Assembly (NCBI GenBank): GCA_932521035.1
Contig: OW051497.1
Location: 10,168,001 to 10,232,000, forward strand
Reading direction: 5' to 3'
Source of the DNA: Oscheius dolichura
Taxonomy: Eukaryota; Nematoda; Chromadorea; Rhabditida; Rhabditidae
DNA length: 64,000 nt
The notes beneath the pieces were generated by a model. It searched no databases and was not told the origin of the DNA. It worked only from the letters and a program-made list of their open reading frames with translations. Of this stretch, positions 38,301 through 58,400 are shown piece by piece (position 1 is the stretch's first letter; each line of letters starts with the position of its first letter). A program made the position numbers and the translations under genes.

Positions 38301-40535
38301 ATCGCAGATAAGAGTGGTTATTCCCTCGTTTTTGCGCGAGTTTTTTACTTAACTGATAACAGTGGGGCGACCCGTGTTGTCCACGTCGGAACGCACTTTA
38401 CTTTGCTCTGATGCTTTAAACTATAAAGATCAGGCCTTTAGGTCACGAACAAAACGATGAATGGGATTAGTGGTACCGAAAAGACTAAAGAGAGCGGAGA
38501 AGAATGACCAGCCGCACCGTTGCGTAACCCTAGGCGACCTTCCTTAGCCAACTGTTCTGCTCATCTACTTATCGCATCTATTGATCCGCACTTTACTTTT
38601 AAACTTCTCCGTTTAGCGGCATCTTTGAATTGTATTACAGCTGTTGCCATCTTTGGCGCCTTTGGGTTCACCCTGACACCTGTCACTCGCCAGGACAGGC
38701 CACCCTGTTCTTGCCAGCTGCGCTGGTAGACTCCTTCCCAAAGGAGAGACAACCCTCAACACTTATCCCAGCCATATTGTGACTAACTCGAGATTATTTT
38801 CCGGCAGACGACGATGGGTCAGATGCCCAAATCCAGGAGGAGTTAGGATATGATGCGCATTCTCCATCTGCCACTCTTTTGTTTGTGCCGTTATGCTAAT
38901 TCTCAAGAGCGGCAACGCTTAGAAGTTGACGGTAACTCGATATGGCAGTTTATACCAACTATGCATGAGTACCGGTTGCGTGGCGCCCCCTCCCTCCTCC
39001 ACTTCGCTCCTCCCTCACTTAAAAATCCATGTATTTCTGGACTATATTCCTAGTTTTTCTACTACTTATTCCACTTTTTTTTCTTTTAAATCAAGAAAAA
39101 CGGTTCTCACAAAGTTTTTGTGTCCCTGAACAGCGTCTAACCTCTTCCCCTCCTCAACTCGTTTTTATCTCCGCTACCGGAATCAACAGTTAGCCTGAAA
39201 CGCTCATTTAATAGCCCCTTACGAAACCATCATCGCATTTTCTCACTTGACTACTCAATAAACACATAGTTAACCTCACATTCTCTCCTCGCGCCATGGT
39301 CATAAATTGCCTCTCCCCCGAACGGTTATACCGTAACAGTGTGTGTGGACAAGACAGTTTTGACGATCACACTCCGCTCTTTACACTTTTGTATACTGTC
39401 TAAAAACAAAAGGAATGTGGACTTAGTCATGTTCGCCTCTATTTTTAAGAGTAGAGAACCTAACGGGAAGTCCTTGAAACTGTGTAACCAGTCTATCGTT
39501 TCTCCAAAAAAGACGAGATATGCTAATTTGTTGACGTGGCGGTGCCTGTCAAAGCGCACCGGACGCACCTAATCCTTTAATGAGATGATCTGCGTATACG
39601 TTTCACCAACATTGCGGGAACCACCTGTTCTTATCCCCCTTTTAGAAGCGGTTTCTACTGACTTTTCCGCCTTTTTACAGCAAAGTTAACAGAAATTTTG
39701 ATCTATTTCGTCGAAGTCTCCGCCGTTTAACGCAGTTCCACCTTAGAAAAGTGCTATACTGTCCTTAAAGATGAACCGCCTCTGTAAATCCGCTTAATCC
39801 TCTCCCCACTTAAGGATATAGTCATCTCCCTGACGTCAAATATAGCCCAGCATAAATCCTTAGTCCATGTAGGTGCGCGACCACCTGCCGATCAGCGGCG
39901 GTGTAGCTCGTTAATCATTTTGAATTCTCTCCCGATTACAAATCGTAGCCGTCGGCCGCTTTTGATTCATAGGTTTCCGTAAGCAATTTTCTCCTATAAG
40001 GCTACTTGAAGTCAATCAATGTCCAAGCAAGGCACTGCTCATAGAAAAGATAAGTTTTTTTGGCTCTTGGGGGCAAATGTTGCGAACGGCCACAGCCATA
40101 TCAGGAGTCGGCTGCCTCCCGAAAGCTCTTCGGGGCCCAAAAACTCTTAGCTATTCAATTAGTAGACCCTGCCGTCGCTGCTCTAAATTACTGCCTACGT
40201 AAACATTCTTCTTCCTGGCAATCGGTTACAGTCTATAGCTCTCTCTCTCTCTCGCTCTAAGGCTCTGTCAATTGTTCTACTCGCTCTTCATTAGTCCACC
40301 CCCCCCCCCTATCCTAATCCCCCTTCTCAGTCCCTCTAGCTGGTACAGTGCACTCGTCCTTCCCTACCACAGTAGCCTTTGTTCAAAAGGAGGCTGGCGC
40401 GCGATTTGCGCCACAGATGCCAGGCCATCATTTTCTCATTGATCTCACGCCTATCATTTAAAAAAGTGACCTCAAATAGCTTCTCGTTTTGACTCATCTC
40501 ATGCCCTATTCTTACAGTAATCTCTCCTATTGCAG
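35338..40535. other. Pyrimidine-rich spacer upstream of unc-62
   Basis: About 5.2 kb, visibly C/T-rich on the plus strand, with scattered short open frames of no recognisable family. It contains a long inverted repeat at 36349-36423 and an 11-C run near 40299. It probably includes the unc-62 promoter and may hide 5' alternative exons (known for C. elegans unc-62), which I could not identify. Confidence 0.5.
36349..36423. repeat. Inverted repeat / hairpin, 13 perfect bp extending to about 20
   Basis: CTATCACAAATCC at 36349-36361 is the exact reverse complement of GGATTTGTGATAG at 36411-36423. Pairing continues inwards through T-G, A-T, G-T and three A-T pairs, giving a stem of about 20 bp and a loop of about 36 nt that holds a smaller CCTC..GAGG hairpin. 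About 75 nt overall, in the range of a microRNA precursor or a small foldback element. Confidence 0.7.
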
Positions 40536-48739
<8,204 letters not shown>

Positions 48740-49901
48740 TTCTACATCGTCTTTCGTCCTCGCTCAGTTTTCGCATAAGATCTGAGGCCCACGACAAATT
48801 TTAGTGTACCACAGGGTCGATTTTCTAATCCTCTTCGCTCTACTTCCTACCCTTTAGAATGTACAGTAAAGCCCGGGTACGTGCCCATGTCATATATTTT
48901 TTTTTTCAATCTAAAAATTGTCACCCCACCTTTCTCCATGACTTTCTCTGTGTCATGTCTTAATTTCCTATAAATATATATTTGCAAATGCTTCTCTCTG
49001 AGAATACTAGAGGGTGTGTACGAGGTAGGACCGTAGGAGGGAGGGATATTTGAGGCGGCGCATTCATAGACTATGTCTGCTGTCAATCACGAGTCAGCCG
49101 AAATTGAACCCACAAAAGGCAATTGCGAATCGGAAAGGAAGGCTAAATCAGGGGCTCCGACCTCGATACTGTAAGGGTGGCCCTCTGCCGACAACTGAGG
49201 TTGAAACACTTGCGCCCGTTCGGGAAAAATAGCTCGTTGTTCGTACGATAAATGGCTGGAACAGGGAGAGGCGACTACAAAGAAGGGCAGCCGGCCTCCC
49301 TTGGAAACTTGGCGAAGAGTTCACTTTACCTGAGATTTAATCTCACGGAGATTCTTTTTGAATAATACGAAAGATTCGATTACCGGCGTTGCTTAGTCAC
49401 ACTCAGATTCTCGTAATTTCCCTTTAAACGGCACGGGAAAATGTTGTCTTATTCAGCAACCAATTTCCCCAGTTAGATATCCTTTCCCTTTTAATCAAAA
49501 CCTGATTGACAGGATAGAAAAAATATTTCCATCGGAAATAGCTATAATGGACATTTTCATTACCTGATTATTTTGTACTAGGGCATATTTACACCTTTTA
49601 GGATATCTAATAAACAATTCCTGGCTGTTTTTCGTCGTCATTTGGGTTATTTTTGAGGAAAAGTTGCACGCTACGTTGAATTATTCGACGCAGTTTCACC
49701 ATGGCAACGAGGCCCGAGTCCATAGCTATGCTCCTCCCGCTTCTTCGCTACATTGGTAGTCACCTGCCGCTTGATTAGCTATTTCACATTCTGTCTAGGA
49801 GGTATATCTACTCCTTTTGTTGCCTATATCCTTCTTCTATCTTAGTTTTCTTGAGAAATTAGCACTTTTCAGTCAAAATTGTCATCCAATCAGGGTAAAA
49901 A
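48740..49901. other. unc-62 3' UTR and intergenic DNA
   Basis: About 1.16 kb. The first part is the unc-62 3' UTR; no canonical AATAAA is clear, CCTATAAATATA at about 48969 being a possible variant. The last part ends with a CACTTTTCAG acceptor about 30 nt before the ankyrin gene ATG. Nothing else is recognisable. Confidence 0.45.
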
Positions 49902-52900
49902 ATGTCGCTTATGCGGGCATTAGACACACAAGATCGTCAAGAGACAGAACGGATATTACGTTCTACGCCTGTAAGTCTCGTATTAAAATATGTGATGGAT
50001 TTATCCAAGACGGAAGTATCAGTTAGAGATGCCGATGGTCGCGTGGCTTTACATTATGCAGCCGAAACCATGGATACGGAAATTTTTATGGAAATATATA
50101 GACAGGATCCGTCATTAGTCGATTCTCAAGACAATGAAGGGTTAATTATTTACATTTTGGACGGGTATAATGACAACGTTTCAGTTTAACCCCGCTAGTC
50201 ATGTCCATTATGAAGGGGAGACTCGATTTAGTGGAATTTTTACTCGAGAAAGGAGCCAATATGAACCAGACGGACAAGTAAGAGCCTTTTTTTGAATTCT
50301 ATACACTTCCTGTTAGATTCGGACATTCCATTGTCCACTGGGCAGTTGTTTGTGGGCAGTTAGATGTTTTGGTGTATTTGCTCTCGAAAAGTGCGCAGCC
50401 ATCTATTCCTGATCATAATGTGAGCTTTATTTGAAGATGCAAAAGCAAAGAAAGGGGATTCAGGTTGCCACCCCGTTACACTACGCAACGGCAGGAGAAG
50501 ATCTTCCTCACGAATTAGCCTTATCCATTCTGCATACCCTGCTCCGAGGTGGAGCTGTAGTCGACGCCAAGGATATGGATGAACGAACCCCCATTCTTTG
50601 GTCAGCTAGCAATGGTTAGGTAGACATTCCTTTTTTGAGTCTTTTTCTTTTCATTTACAGGGAATCTTGAAGCGATTATGTCGTTGAAGCAGGCGGGAGG
50701 TGACATTATGGCTGTAGACAGAGACCAGCTGGCTGTGATTCATTGTGCGGCTAGCCACGGATATCACGAGGTTTAAGAAATGACTGGTGACTTCACACAA
50801 AAAAGTTGTCAGGTGATTGAATACTTCATGGAGTGTGTACCAAGACAAATGATTAACATAAGGGACCGCCACGGGGCTAGTGCACTATTTTATGCCGTTA
50901 CTTTCGGTCATTACGAAGTCGCACGAAAGCTCCTCACCTTTGGCTCTTTACCTAACCTGCAGGTATTCAAGGAAATGGCTAAGGGGTCAGAGTTTAGGAC
51001 AACCACTTACGAACGGCTGCCCATTGCGGAGCGGCTAAAGGTCAGATGAGGATGTTGAAGCTGTTGAGACAGTACAACGCCTCCTTTGAAATTCAGAACT
51101 ATAGAGGGGATCTGCCTATCCATGAGGCTGTCCAAGTTGACTGCAAAGGTACCGAAAGCGAGCAGCTGAAATAATTCGCCGTTTAGATGTTGTCGAGTGG
51201 TTATTGGCACTCCATCCAGACACAATTAACGCAGCATCACATGAAGGAAGGACGTGTCTTCACTTGGCTGCAGCTAAAGGGAGCATCGAGATGGTTGTGT
51301 TACTCTGTACGAAGGGATGCTTTATAGATCCTTTGATGTTGCATGACGTAGGAAGGAAAACAACTAATAACAAAATTTAAGGATACTCTTTATACACCCC
51401 TCGATCTGGCTGAGAAAAGAAAACACCAGGTAGTCGTGGATTACTTGAGATCGCGGCGAGCTCTCCATGCTTCTGAAGTGGATGAAGAAACTAGACAAAA
51501 CAGCAGAATTACCTTTGAAGAAAGAATGGTAGCAGGTGGGAATTGCCGCTTAACCGGGGCGAAATCAACCTTTTAGCGCAATTGGATAAGGTGACAATGG
51601 GAATTGTTAGTGATCCGAATAGAATGAACGAGCGGCTTCAGGGGAAGATCAAAGAAATCAGAAGCACAGCCGTCAACACCTCAGTAAGATCATCCTTAAT
51701 CTAATTAGGGATTTGCTATAGGCTAGGAGGAATTCCGTAGGAGTAGCTAAAGTAGAGAAGACAACATTAACTGATGGTTCGGAGGAGGAAAAAGTAGCAG
51801 AAGCAAGAAGGAGAAGCAGTTTGAAAAGTTCGGAAGAATTACAGAAGACTGCGACAGAACATGCTGAGGAAATAATGAGGAGAATCATTAGAGAGGAAGT
51901 CCATCAGGTATCCATACAAGTCTTTTTTTGTTGCTAGAGTACAAATTTAGGAGATAAGCAATAAATCAAGTCTGAAGAGTATAGAAGAGCAACCCAAAGT
52001 GGAAGAACTTCCGGGGGAAAGCTCCCACCCTCAAAGGAACTCGGATGCTGACAATCTTGACGATTACTATGTAAGCAAAAGATCAGTAGAGACTTTTTTG
52101 ATTTTAGGAAGACTTGCCAGGTATTTCTGACTCCAGCGAGATTGAACCTGATGATGAGAAAAGCGTGCACTCTGATAATGAAACTCCCAAAGTAGCAGCC
52201 AACGGGAAAATCAAGAAGGTGTGCTTTAACCCTTAGAAGCTTAGAATTCTTTTAGTTTGACTCCCAGAAAGAAAATGATAACAAAAAGACGAAACGTATG
52301 ATTTCCGGAAAGGCGCATAAAAGAGAGAAAACGACGAAAGCCGTTAGGATAGCATCTCAGGTCGACAGCGAAGACGAGGAGAATGTATTCGAGGGAGAGG
52401 CCGAAGGAGGAGAAGGACAGTCCGGAGAAGCCAACGCAAATACAAGAAGACCATCCCGAAAAAAAATTCAAGAGAAGAGCATCTTCCAAGAGCTGACTCA
52501 TCTGAAAAGAATGCAGATACAATACGGAAAGGTATAGTATCCATCAAAGTCATGACGTCGTTTATTAACAGGTGCAAGAGAAGGTGCTAGTCAAATCATT
52601 GGTAGCTAATTTTTGTAAGATGCACGGGCTAGACCCAGCCAATTACAAGTTTAGCACATTCTACGCCTGGGAAAAGTACCTCTACGGTTAGTCATTCAAA
52701 GTATTTGACAGAGTTGTAATGAAGATGAGCTTTCAGATCAGTTGAAGATCATCTATCTAGACGAGAGACAGCGTCTGACCCACGTGGCTTTCCATGAGCC
52801 AAGGTTGGACAAGTTTGAGACTAGGCTACGGGCTGCTAGAGCTGTTCCACTGAATGACAAGGTCTCCAGAATGTCTAAGGTCTACGGAAGTGGCACCATG

Positions 52901-52999
52901 ACGTCTGGAAAGACGGCAGTCAAACGGGACAAGACACCTGGCGGAACGGAAAAGCGTTGTAACTGTTTGGGGAAGCACCTTCTTATACAGGATAAGTAA
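49902..52999 (+). CDS. Ankyrin-repeat protein with a conserved-looking basic C-terminus
   Basis: About a dozen exons give roughly 700 residues from ATG 49902 to TAA 52997-52999. The N-terminal half is an ankyrin stack: DGRVALHYAAETMDTEIFME, LTPLVMSIMKGRLDLVEFLL, ATPLHYATAGEDLPHELAL, RTPILWSASNGNLEAIMSL, ASALFYAVTFGHYEVARKLL, RTCLHLAAAKGSIEMVVLLC and further units, followed by TPLDLAEKRKHQVVVDYLRS. Then come Glu/Lys/Ser-rich low-complexity segments and a distinct C-terminal block, IFQELTHLKRMQIQYGKVQE through LVANFCKMHGLDPANYKF, ending in a basic tail with CNCLGKHL. No membrane segment. Overall plan recalls inversin/ANKRD scaffold proteins, but I cannot tie the C-terminal block to a named family. 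Introns 35-45 nt. Confidence 0.9.
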
Positions 53000-53041
53000 C
53001 ACGTATCGAATTTCCCGTTGACTATAGAATATCAAATAGCT

Positions 53042-53047
53042 AATAAA
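53042..53047 (+). terminator. AATAAA polyadenylation signal of the ankyrin gene
   Basis: Canonical AATAAA 43 nt after the stop, implying a very short 3' UTR and leaving only a few hundred bases to the convergent DM-domain gene. Confidence 0.7.
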
Positions 53048-53518
53048 GAGAGATTTCTTTAAATATTCTCCTGTCAAAAATAATTGGGATTACAGCAGTT
53101 GATCGACCACCGTCCAGAACCAATTGGCGTTTCCGTTTTGTTCTAATGGCACCCATATTTTACGCGCTTGTTGACATCTCCGAAACACAAATTCGTGAAA
53201 AAAAAGGCTGGCGTCACGTTGTCTGCTGGTACTCATACCTCAAAATGGGAAGGGGGAAACCATGATTTATGAGATCTATACATACGAGTTCGAATGAATT
53301 TCAATTATCCGGCTAATTGCTCGGCACTGTGGAAAATGCTACGCCTTCCGATTTGTTCCAATACCGTGTCCAAGGTTTTCTGCTGCGTTTCCGTCCAAGT
53401 AGTGTTCGTCGGGGTCTCGTTCTTCAGAAAACAGTAGTCTCTTTTGGTAGCTCGAAGTGGAACACAGTAAGGGGCAGACTCTCTAAACTTCTCTTCATAT
53501 TACTGTATCATTCATTTC

Positions 53519-54457
53519 CTACACTGATCGAGGAGGGAAAATCGAGGCCATGGTTGAAGGAGGCATAGGTGGCGGCCCCTGGGAAGCAGACACCTGTGGG
53601 AGCATTTGCCTCTCACCTGGAAGCGTAATATAAGTTAATTGCTGGTTTATGGAGAACGATAAAAGTTTTTTGAGCCATCACAATGAAAAAAAGCTGGGCT
53701 GGTGAGCCCTGCCACACCTGACTCGCTCCTTTCGGCCACAAAAAGGATCGTTAAAGATTACACAATTAGGACAAATTACTTTGATCTATTGAGGGGGAAC
53801 TAAGGTGGTGGCAGTGGAAGGGATGTGCACTCTTTGCACAGAAACAAAACACTTCAATTCTTGCTGGGGTTGCACGTTTTGGGAAAAAAATCAGCAACCA
53901 AATTCGGACGGCGTTAGGCAAGAGTTTAAAAAAGAAGGACCCCCTAGAATCCCAAAAAGGAGGTTCCTCACATTCCAACAATCTTTGCTGTACCCCATTC
54001 TGGTCAAAAACAGAAAGAAATGAAGGATTCTTTTCCCCCCAAGAATCCAAGAATTCGGGCCTTTCAAGTTAGGCATTTCAGAGTTTCGTTTAAGAAATCC
54101 TTTCAAAAAGGTATCTCGTTTTTATCGGATGGTTCCCATAGGCGTTTTTGGAGACAGTCGTGAAAAATGACTGGCCCAGGTGCGCGAGGAGAAAGAAATC
54201 TCGGAGATAACACTTACTGTAGGTTGGCAGGCTAACTTCCTCCGTTTGTTTGAGCTGCCGCTCCATCTGATCCAAGGCCCGGCGTTTACTGTTCAAAGCG
54301 CAGAGGTTACACCTGGGAATAGGAGAGTTTAGAAGAAGAAAGATTTATAGGCTCACGTGCAAGATCTATAGAGACACTTTTGTTTGTGACCCTTCTTTGG
54401 CTGGTTGAAGATGCCATGGTTGGCACATAACTGGCACATGTACTGCTCCTTGGGCAT
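53519..54457 (-). CDS. Small DM-domain (doublesex/MAB-3 family) protein
   Basis: Zinc-binding DNA-binding protein of the DMRT family, which controls sex-specific development. Start ATG 54457-54455. Exons 54357-54457, 54218-54312 and 53519-53616 sum to 294 nt, i.e. 97 residues. The DM module is complete: YMCQLCANHG, KKGHKQKCLYRSCTCNLC, then ALNSKRRALDQMERQLKQ; both interlaced zinc sites (CCHC and HCCC) have all their ligands. The remaining tail is proline- and methionine-rich (QGPPPMPPSTM) and ends at TAG 53521-53519. An alternative splices at CGATCA|GTGTAG to an exon reaching TAA at 53307-53305, giving 153 residues, also in frame. The middle intron is 601 nt and could hide another exon. Convergent with the ankyrin gene. 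Which DMRT/dmd gene it matches is not clear. Confidence 0.75.
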
Positions 54458-57400
54458 GCCGATGCTCTTCTTTACAAATGGTCCTCCAGATCAAAGGGAA
54501 GCTGATCAAAAGGACTGAGATTCTGGGCGGAGTTACGGTGCACCTCAGCTGGGGCGGGATAGGCCAATGAGATCCAATGACAAACGAGGCACATGCTCCA
54601 ATGAATTATGAAATAAATGGTTGTTCCACATAGATTTATATAGACAGATAAAGGATTACTGGCAAAATAATGCGGGAAGTGAAATTTATTGGCTGGTTAT
54701 TTGGAATACCGTGGGTGGCCGGAGACGTGCTAACAAAGCGATTCCTTACAGAAAAACATGAGAAGATCTCTGTTGCATGATTCCCAGATGCTTCTTCTAC
54801 AATAATCCAACAAATAGTCACTGATACTCCCATCTGCTGAAGCTTTGGTTGACCCGCTGGTTCCCGTCCATGCTAGCGATTACCTTATCACTTTGTTTTG
54901 TTGCTAAACCCACGGAACAGAGCAAAATTTGGCAGTCAAGGTGTTTGCTTGCCCCTTATGAACCAAAAATGACGTACTGTCCGCAAGAATGGCAATGGAA
55001 AGCATCTTAAGCTGTTTTCAACAACTTCAGAGGTTTACCCCAGCATCCCCTTATGATCAGTCTGGCCAAACAATCAGAGCTACTTCCATTTTATCGTATT
55101 TAAATCATGCTGCCCTTCCGCTTCCTGCTAGCCATTTTTTCAAATAGAACGCAAACAGGCGTGATCAGCCGCGACAGACGCTCTTCAGCCATAAATCGCT
55201 TGACAATTTGCAATATTTCTCGCCCGGAACGCCGTTTTTTTCGAACTGGCAACTGGCTTATTGGACCACATGTCGTCTTTTAGATGGTTTTGAGTTTTTT
55301 TCGTGTGGTTCATGCCCAGGAGACACACCTAGGCAGAATGGCATTCCCATTCTGTCGGGAAAAGCCACCCTCACTCAGGTCATTTTCGGATATGAAAAAA
55401 ACGCGATTCCAATTGTGGTGCGCGTTCCATCACACACATATGATGTGAAAGGCGGCCTTGGTGACCTTCCTTCGAAAATTGTATTGTGACGAGGGTACTA
55501 TATTTGTCGTGGAGGGGATTTGAATATTTCCCTGTGGTATCAACCGACTTAGTATAGTTAGTTGGACAGGTGATCTGTTTGCTCTTGATGTTTTGTCCGG
55601 AAGATGCAAGAATGGCCATTGTGACGAACTGGACGAACATACTGGGATACACCCACTGTTATTTTTCAGCTACTGCGACGCCGAGGATCCTTCTTCAGAC
55701 CTTCTTCCCGTTTAGAGAGATCTTTTCCACCAGACGGGTATTGCCTTGATTTTTGAAAAACACGTCGCCGAGAGGGTCGAAGAAAGCGGGAATCGAACTT
55801 TATCGCGATATCATCGGCCGGTGTTCAGAAAGTTTAGAAGATCCTTCGTAACCCTTTAATTCCTTACGCTCACCTTTATTTTTTGTTTCAAAAACTATTT
55901 GAAACCTGAAACTGTTCCATATTTTGATGACTAAAAAGCTCGTCATGCTCCAAAAATATGAATATTCAAACAGCTTTGTGTCGTTCGCGGTACAGGATGA
56001 GTTCTTCTCCGAATTTAATACAAAATTCCATTTGAACAAGGAAACTCTCTATTTCCCGCCGACAGTATCAAATCCCGGACGGATTGCCACAATTTATCAC
56101 CCAGCTAGAAATGATCCATCACTGTTTATCCTTTTCGCTCAAGCCTTTTCCAACGGTCACCGAGTATTGCCCCCGTCCAATCCAGTTGCCAAAACAAGAA
56201 CCTGGCCCCATCTTTGTTTTATATTCTCTGTCCCCCAACTAACCCACACCCACCGCAATATTCTGCACCACAGTACTTTGATACCGTTCTGGTCGAGTAA
56301 GTTCAGGGGTGTAGCAGAACAAGTAGTTCGCCGGTCGAGAAACTGGTTGGTCTCGCCAGTTTCTATGACTTTTTGTTAGAAACAGAACAAAAGGAAGCTC
56401 TGAACAAGTAGAAGCATAAAGAACAAAAAGGAGAAGGACTAAAGAAACAGTGCCGCCGGCGTTGTACCACTACCTCTCATGCGAAGGTTACAACAAAAAG
56501 TCCCCTGTTAAATAGAGTCGCCATTCCTCCGTCTAATACTTTATTTGCCGTCTTTTCCGTGTCCCTTCCGTATTTTTTGATCATTACCTACTTTAACAGA
56601 TAACACCGAGTCAGTAACTCGTTTTTGTGTGATATTTTCACTACCATAGGGGGTTAATATTCTCTGCTCTTCCCGAAATAACCATACGAATCCAAAGTTC
56701 CTCTTTCGAATGAGTCAGACTCATCCAGTGGTCTTCATAAAAAACGGATTTGTGATTTGCGGCAGAACGGGGGCCTACCTGTCCCCAATCTGACTGCCAA
56801 TTGCTCTGAGGATATATACAGGATCTGACACATCCGCGTCCTCCCTATGTCTCATATATGGCTTCCGCACATTTGACCCTTCGCTTTTTTTGCAAACCAG
56901 GAAGGAACTTTTGTGATAATTTCCGGCCAAAGTCACTTATTCTGCAGAACTGGTACCTATCAACTTTTTCATTTCATAAATAACAGACCAGCCGTGTAGA
57001 ATAATCCGGACTGCAGTTCTCTTCTTCCCGTGCTTCTTTTTTTTCCAGTTGTGGGCTAGATTTCCGTCCTCTCAACTTTTATGCTGGGACAAAATCTTCA
57101 GATGACGCAAGAATGTTTGTTGCTTACCACCTACGGCCTGTTCCCAGCTTGACCTTTTGCAAAATTCCTCTCCCCGTGAAAACATTCCTTCCCCTCTGTG
57201 AGCTCTGTGCCAAAGTTGCTAGTTCTTTGTAAATCGTATCAGCAAACAGACCCCCTCCCGATCACAGTAAAACCCCGGGATTTGTGACTTTGTGTCAATT
57301 ACAGAAGTAGGTCGACGAGAACTATGGCACGTTAGAGTCGCTTTAAAGGATGGTTGAACCCAAATTGTCCGATGTGATCCTCGATCACTGGTAGAGTGTC

Positions 57401-58400
57401 TTTTTGGCTAAAAACTAGACTGAGCCAGATGTGACCAGTCGAGGGAAGGCAGAGAGAACAGTTTCATTTTTGAAACGATGGGACTGACCGCGATAATAAT
57501 CCCCCGACTTTTTTTATCAACGTCATGTCTACGGGCTTTCTCTTTCTTTCGACGTGTAAAAAGATCGGGTCCGTATTATTTTCTACCCGTTGTAGTAGCA
57601 GTTCCTAATAAATCCGGGTTGTTACTAATACGGAGCTTTCAATCACCAGGAGGATAATAGCTGCCCTAAATGGAGCCACATTTTCCTAAAACCCTCCCAC
57701 CCCCATCGCTTGTTTACCTGAACTTATGAAACGCTAAACTTCTTTCTTCTCGTACAAAAGGGGGTTAATCCTATTTTTCGAAAATACCTGAAGGCGTTTA
57801 AGAAGGGCACACTGTCTAGTATTGTCAGGTTCTCTCTCGACTGTTCACAGTTTGCCCTGCCCTCTGGCAATGAGTAAATACTTCAGAGTTGCACTATCAG
57901 CTGGCAGTTCTGTTAGCTCAGACAATTTGGCTACCGGTACCGGTAACCCGAAACAGTACAAATAGCCGCGCCCTTCAGCTAATCCCCTAGTTTTTTTCTT
58001 CTTCGTAACCCTTTTGGTCCAACCTGTACCTATAAACGCCCTCAGGGCACAATTGAATCTCAGCTTTAAACAAAACGAGACCTATTGTCAGAACAATGCG
58101 ATGTTCCCATTTGTCGTTGCTTTCTCCTTCAAGGTTAACGTTTTCTGATCATGGAGGAGTCTGTTCCTACTGTTCTCAATTCATTTGAGGGGTTCTATGA
58201 ACACTTGCACAAGTAATGTTTGAACTTCCTACTCCACCTCCACTTCCACCCCTACTGTCACTGTTCTTTCTGTTTGTCTGTTGATCAACTGCTCCTATTG
58301 ACCTAGGGCATTACCCTGTACAAAAATACAATCACTTGTTTCTTTAGTTTACTCTGGAGAGTAGTGGGAGAGCAAGCATACAAGTATATATAGTTTAGAG
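54458..58400. other. Spacer between the DM-domain and GGT genes
   Basis: About 3.9 kb between divergently transcribed genes. The right half (about 56-58.4 kb) is pyrimidine-rich on the plus strand. The longest open frame, 151 codons at 55924-56379, has no recognisable domain or coding character. A 14-nt perfect palindrome TACCGGTACCGGTA lies near 57933. No gene is supported. Confidence 0.5.

Noticed and set aside
55924-56379. 151-codon open frame on the plus strand
   Set aside because: No recognisable domain, no splice or start context, and composition like the surrounding non-coding DNA.
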